From Prorocentrum cordatum (lineage: Eukaryota; Sar; Dinophyceae; Prorocentrales; Prorocentraceae): a stretch of DNA of 64,000 bases. Below are positions 59,951 through 64,000 of this stretch, one piece after another. The first letter of the stretch is position 1; each line of letters starts with the position of its first letter. Both the position numbers and the translations under genes were made by a program. The stretch lies in NCBI GenBank assembly GCA_963575745.1, contig CAUYUJ010018055.1, positions 1 to 64,000 on the forward strand, read 5' to 3'. Below the pieces are notes generated by a model that did not search any database, was not told where the DNA came from, and saw nothing but the letters and a program-made list of their open reading frames with translations.

Positions 59951-60540
59951 CAACAGCAACGACTACAACAACAACCATTTGATAACTGTTCTTTCTTATC
60001 TCCTCGTGGGCCATTCAACACGTCTGAACAAACGCTCGATACCTGCCATCCTCGTCTTCGATCGTTCCCCCTCGGGGGTATATACTTGTCGTACCTGCAA
60101 CGTGTATTTCGTGCATTCCCAAGGCAATGGAAGAGAGGCCGGATGGAAGGAAGGGACAAGGGGGAGGGAGGAGGATGGAGCACGAGAGAGAATAGTAGGT
60201 GGGGGGCTAGGAGCAGAAAACATGTGGCAGAACCAAAAGGGCAGACCGAGCGGGTATACCCTAATGGGCGGGTCGGGAAGGCGGACCCAAGCGGCCAGGT
60301 CGAGCAGGCGGGTTGCTGAAGCGTGAATACTGCATGGATCGTGAGGAAGTCTCGAGCGATAGCGCGATTCCTAAGGTAATCGTGAGGAAATACAGAGCGA
60401 GAGCGTGATTCCTGAGTGTCGAGGGCGCGGCGTCTGACTAGGCTGTCCCACGCGAGAGCGTGATTTCTGCTTAAATTGTGAGGACGTCCCGGCGAGAGCG
60501 CGACTTGGAAATACAATGTGCGGAAGTCTCAGGCGGGAGC
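59951..60540. repeat. Dispersed composite repeat family, copy 7, with 44-bp satellite
   Basis: CAACAACAACC, CCTCGTCTTCGATCG, CAGGTCGAGCAGGCGGG, TTGCTGAAGCGTG, then 44-bp units at 60310-60530. Confidence 0.78.
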
Positions 60541-60686
60541 CGCTGTTGTTATAGTTCGGGGCCCAACGGCCCAGATTGGTGACACATCTCCTTCCTTTTT
60601 TATATATAACAAAAAAAACGCGTGCGAGCCCCAGGAGGAGCACTGTCATATAATGCATGCTGGGCAGGGGGGATCAACAACAATTA

Positions 60687-60867
60687 CTCTGGATTTCGTA
60701 ATAAAGGGAGGGGGGTCTCATTTCGGGGGGGGGGGTCTCTTCCAGGCTATCTTGGAGGGCCTGGGGGGTCTGGGGACGATGTTTTGGAGGGTTCTCCCAC
60801 GGGGGAGGTCTGAAATGGCTTGTCTTGGAGGGTCCAGACCCCCTCCCTTTTATTACGAAATCTGGAG
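60687..60867. mobile_element. MITE-like element D, copy 1 (181 bp, TA duplication)
   Basis: Ends CTCTGGATTTCGTAATAAA and, reversed, CTCCAGATTTCGTAATAAA; TA immediately outside both (60685-60686, 60868-60869). G-rich interior. Confidence 0.82.
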
Positions 60868-60869
60868 TA

Positions 60870-61095
60870 GTCTTTAGACATGAAAAATCAACGAAAACGA
60901 CGACGGCAGCGACAGCGACGGCGACGACGACGTCGTGGGCCTGCGAAGGCATAGCCTGGGCCGGCGGAGCTGCCCGCCTCGCCGCCGGCGCCGCGCGCCC
61001 CGAGGAGCCACAGCAGACCGCCCGTGAGGCTCCCGCCGGCGATGAATCCTCGATGGGGGCAGCGGGAATATTCGTAGGAGCGTCTGCCGGGAGGC
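60870..61095. other. Spacer between the inverted MITE copies
   Basis: (GAC/GCG)n at 60895-60935, then GC-rich DNA. No gene recognised. Confidence 0.45.
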
Positions 61096-61097
61096 TA

Positions 61098-61278
61098 CTC
61101 CAGATTTCGTAATAAAAGGGACGGGGTCTGGACCCTCCAAGACAAGCCATTTCAGACCCCCCCCCGTGGGATAACCCTCCAAAACATCGTCCCCAGACCC
61201 CCCCAGGCCCTCCAAGATAGCCTGGAAGAGACCCCCCTCCGAAATGAGACCCCCCTCCCATTATTCCGAAATCTGGAG
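61098..61278. mobile_element. MITE-like element D, copy 2 (181 bp, inverted)
   Basis: Same length as copy 1, opposite orientation. TA on the left (61096-61097), TG on the right. The pair forms a ~590-bp inverted repeat. Confidence 0.82.
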
Positions 61279-61799
61279 TGCCGTCAGAACGATCCAGGGC
61301 TACTGAGCTCGATGCATGCCCCCCCCTCTCGGATCCGAGGGCTGGGGGCTTGGGCGAGTGCTGTCCGAACGGACGGAAGGGGGATTGGAGGAAGTTCTCT
61401 ACGTGTTTACCATGAGAGAACAAGCATGTTACCCGCGGGCCTCCTCGAAGCCGAAGGACGACCCGCCCACTCACACGTTTATCCTGTCAGTCCCGACCCT
61501 GCGCCTAGCCGCCAGAACACGACAGCACCAGGAAGGCGCGCGCAGCGGCGGTGTGGGGGGGAACGACGGCGAGCGACCGAGCGGGGCCAAACAAACTAAT
61601 AATCAACAAACTCCCCCGAAAGTTTTCAACCTGTCTCCGGGTGCTTCCCATCACGGATTCTCGCCAGAGAGATCATCGCACGCATGGGCAATGTGCCTGG
61701 GGAGGTGGGCAAACACAAACACACATGGCTCTACCTTTGGGCCCCAGCATGGTGGCATAACTCATAAGGCCCACAAGCACTGCAGAGTGTGGGCCCTCG
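61279..61799. other. Unassigned DNA
   Basis: No gene, repeat or RNA recognised. Confidence 0.4.
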
Positions 61800-62880
61800 A
61801 TCCTCCTCCTCCTCCTCCTCCTCCTCCTCCTCCTCCTCCTCCTCCTCTCCTCCTCCTCCTCCCTCTCCTCCTCCTCCTCCTCCTCCTCCCTCCCCTCCTC
61901 CCCTCTCCTCCTCCTCCTCCTCCCTCCTCCTCTCTCCTCCTCCCCTCCTCTCCTCCTCCCTCCCCTCCTCCTCCTCCTCCTCCTCCTCCTCCTCTCCTCC
62001 TCTCTCCTCTCCTCCTCCTCTCCTCATCCTCCTCCTCTCCTCCTCTCCTCCTCCTCCTCCTCCTCCTCCTCTCCTCCTCTCCTCTCCTCCTCCTCCTCTC
62101 CTCTTCCTCCTCCTCCCGCCTTTTCCCTCTTCTTCTTTTCCTCTTTCTTTTTTTTCCCCCCTTTTTTGTGATTTTTTTTCCCCCCCTCATCTCCTCCTCC
62201 TCCTCCTCCTCCTCCTCCTCCTCCTCCTCCTCCTCTCCTCCTCTCCTCCTCCTCCTCCTCTCCTCCTCCTCCTCCATCCTCTCCTCCTCCTCCTCCTCTT
62301 CCTCCTCTCCTCCTCCTCCTCCTCCTCCTCCTCCTCCTCCTTCCTCCTCCTCCTCCTCCTACTCCTCCTCCTCCGCTCCTCTCCCTCCTCCTCCTTCCTC
62401 TCCTCTCCTCCCCTCTCCTCCCCTCCGCCTCCCCTCCTCCTTCCTCCTCCTCCTCCTCCCTCCTCTCCTCTCCCCTCCTTCATCCTCCTCCTCTCCTCCT
62501 CCTCCTCCTCCTCCTCCTCCTCCTCTCTCTCCTCTCCTCTCCCCTCCTCCTTCCTCCTCCTCCTCCTCCTCCTCCTCCTCCTCTCCTCTTCCCTCTCATC
62601 CTCCTCTCATCCTCTCCTCCTCCTCCTCCTCCTCCTCCTCCTCCTCTCCTCCTCCTCCTCCTCCTCCTCCTCCTCCTCCTCCTCCTCCTCTCCTCTCCTC
62701 CTCATCCGCTCCTCCTCCTCCTCCTCGCCTCCTCCGCCTCATCCATCTCCTCCCTCATCCTCCTATGCCTCCTCCTCCGCTCCTCCTCTCCTCCCCTACC
62801 CATCCTCCTACCTCGCTGGATCCTTTCTTGAGTGATCTCTGCTGTCCTCCTCCTCCTCCTCCTCCTCCTCCTCGATCATT
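61800..62880. repeat. (CTC)n polypyrimidine block, about 1.1 kb
   Basis: Largest simple repeat in the window; broken by a T/C-rich patch at 62110-62190 and a few other substitutions. The 685-residue Pro/Ser/Leu frame across it is an artefact. Confidence 0.95.
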
Positions 62881-63052
62881 ATCCTCGACCTCCTCCTCGA
62901 TCCTCCTCCTCCTCGAGCCCTCCTCCACGCCCCTGTCCCCTCCCGCGGCCTGGGCCCCGAAGGCCCCCCCCCCCCCCCCCAGGGCCCCCAGACCCTACGG
63001 AAGACCCCGAGGCACCAAGAACAGACCCCAGGAAAGCGCCAGCCCCAGAAAC

Positions 63053-63180
63053 TGGCCATCGCTCGGACGTCCATTTCCTGTGTTTTTTTCGGTTTCGTGC
63101 GTGGTTTTTTCGCCAAATGATCAAGGATGCTCCTCGATGGTCCTCGCCGAAGAAAAAATGCACACGTCCGAGCGATGCCA
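63053..63180. mobile_element. MITE-like element B, copy 2 (128 bp)
   Basis: Same orientation as 17446-17572; left TIR TGGCCATCGCTCGGACGT. Confidence 0.8.
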
Positions 63181-64000
63181 AGAGAAAACGCGAACTGGAA
63201 AGCCTCGGGTTTGGCTGGGGGGGGGCGCTGCAGAGTGCAAGCCATCAGGGACCAACGCCAACCAGAAAAGCGCTCCTTCTGCAGCGGGGACGAGTCACGC
63301 GCGCGGCGATCGCCCTGAGCGAACAGCCCCATCGTCGACTCCGTCAGCGCATTGGCGGGGCACGCACGGCTGACCAGGAACTTGCCCGATCTATAGAAAT
63401 CATGTTCTGGCCTCCTCCTCCTCCTCGTCGTCCTCCTCCCTTTCCCCTCCCGCTTCTCTCTTGCTTCCTGCTCCTCGGTCATGGTGCGCACCGTTTTTCT
63501 GCTTCACCGTCGAGCGGGTGTGCCTCAGATTGCCACGAAGAGCTGCTAGCCGTGCGCTCTTCTGCCCACGCGTCCTTCCGGATGCTGGGCTCGGCCAGCC
63601 AGCTGGAACCGGAGCAAATGGGGGAGGAGCGCGGAGGAAAGCATCGCCAGGGGGCCTCGGGCACTCCCGGCGCGCCTCCAGCTGGCCACCCGTGTCCTCA
63701 TCCTCGCGGCCCGCACGCGGAGCCGCCGCCCGTCCAAGCACGGGGCGCTCTCACGGCCAGTCTCCAGCCTGTCAGCCTCGAGCTCCGCCCAGGGGTCCAA
63801 GACCCGACGAAGCTTCGCTCGTAGCGCGGCGAGGCAACCGGCCCGCGCGCGGCCAAACTTCCACTCCGCGGGCTGGGCACCTCTGTGCAAGCACTCTTCC
63901 GAAGCGAGGCGCGCTGGCACGGCGCTCAGACGCAGCAGGCTTCCAATGTTGGCGGCCCTGGGCAGCAGTAGACCTCCGAGGCCAAAAGTCGGCGTGAGCG
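63181..64000. other. Unassigned GC-rich DNA
   Basis: A short CCTCCT tract at 63410-63440; otherwise nothing recognised. Confidence 0.4.

Noticed and set aside
61316-63373. A 685-codon Pro/Ser/Leu-rich frame
   Set aside because: Almost entirely translation of (CTC)n; no non-repeat domain.

Overview
This is nuclear DNA from a dinoflagellate. The evidence is the 22-nt dinoflagellate spliced leader (SL; core GTAGCCATTTTGGCTC) lying in the genome at the exact 5' end of two retroposed sequences, at 4027-4048 (+) and 25157-25178 (-). An uninterrupted host-type gene, several retroelement classes and very abundant simple repeats agree with this. No prokaryotic operon, rRNA or tRNA gene was found. Species cannot be named.

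Layout. 1-4026: (GGA)n, pentamer and hexamer repeats and a decayed Copia-type gag (838-1799, minus). 4027-10557: a LINE-type retrotransposon that begins with the SL and has a Zn/coiled-coil ORF1 and an endonuclease-RT-RNase H ORF2 with one frameshift; it sits inside a (CTC)n tract. 10558-21369: polypurine/polypyrimidine tracts, (GT)n, minisatellites and several short terminal-inverted-repeat (TIR) elements. 21370-25198: a processed retrogene for a BCCT-family betaine/choline-type transporter, intronless, with SL, SL relics, poly(A) and a 20-bp target-site duplication. 25199-33249: dispersed repeats, a 44-bp satellite, foldback DNA and an RNase H fragment of another retroelement. 33250-58404: one LTR retrotransposon on the minus strand (two 270-bp LTRs, 5-bp duplication GAGCG, candidate PBS). 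58405-64000: satellite, dispersed repeats, TIR elements and a 1.1-kb (CTC)n block.

The LTR element is the centre of interest. In sense order it encodes Gag (CCHC knuckle), a Pro/Gln-rich segment, a Tpt1/KptA RNA 2'-phosphotransferase domain, a RING-H2 finger, protease, a methyltransferase-like segment with zinc fingers, integrase, reverse transcriptase and RNase H. The frame is broken by stops and shifts. About thirty 14-nt hairpins with covarying stems and mostly GNRA loops (sense strand GCNNG-GNRA-CNNGC) are scattered through it, in all three reading frames and in the 3' untranslated part.

The RNase H region is split by about 9 kb of nested DNA. That insert holds two exons of a PP2C-type phosphatase, a large inverted repeat with a 91-nt A run, and three direct copies of a ~773-bp TIR-ended module alternating with two arrays of a 143-bp repeat. 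Every intact 143-bp unit carries, on the minus strand, a 22-mer that differs from the dinoflagellate SL at one base and is followed by GT, so these arrays are candidate variant SL-RNA genes or derivatives of them.
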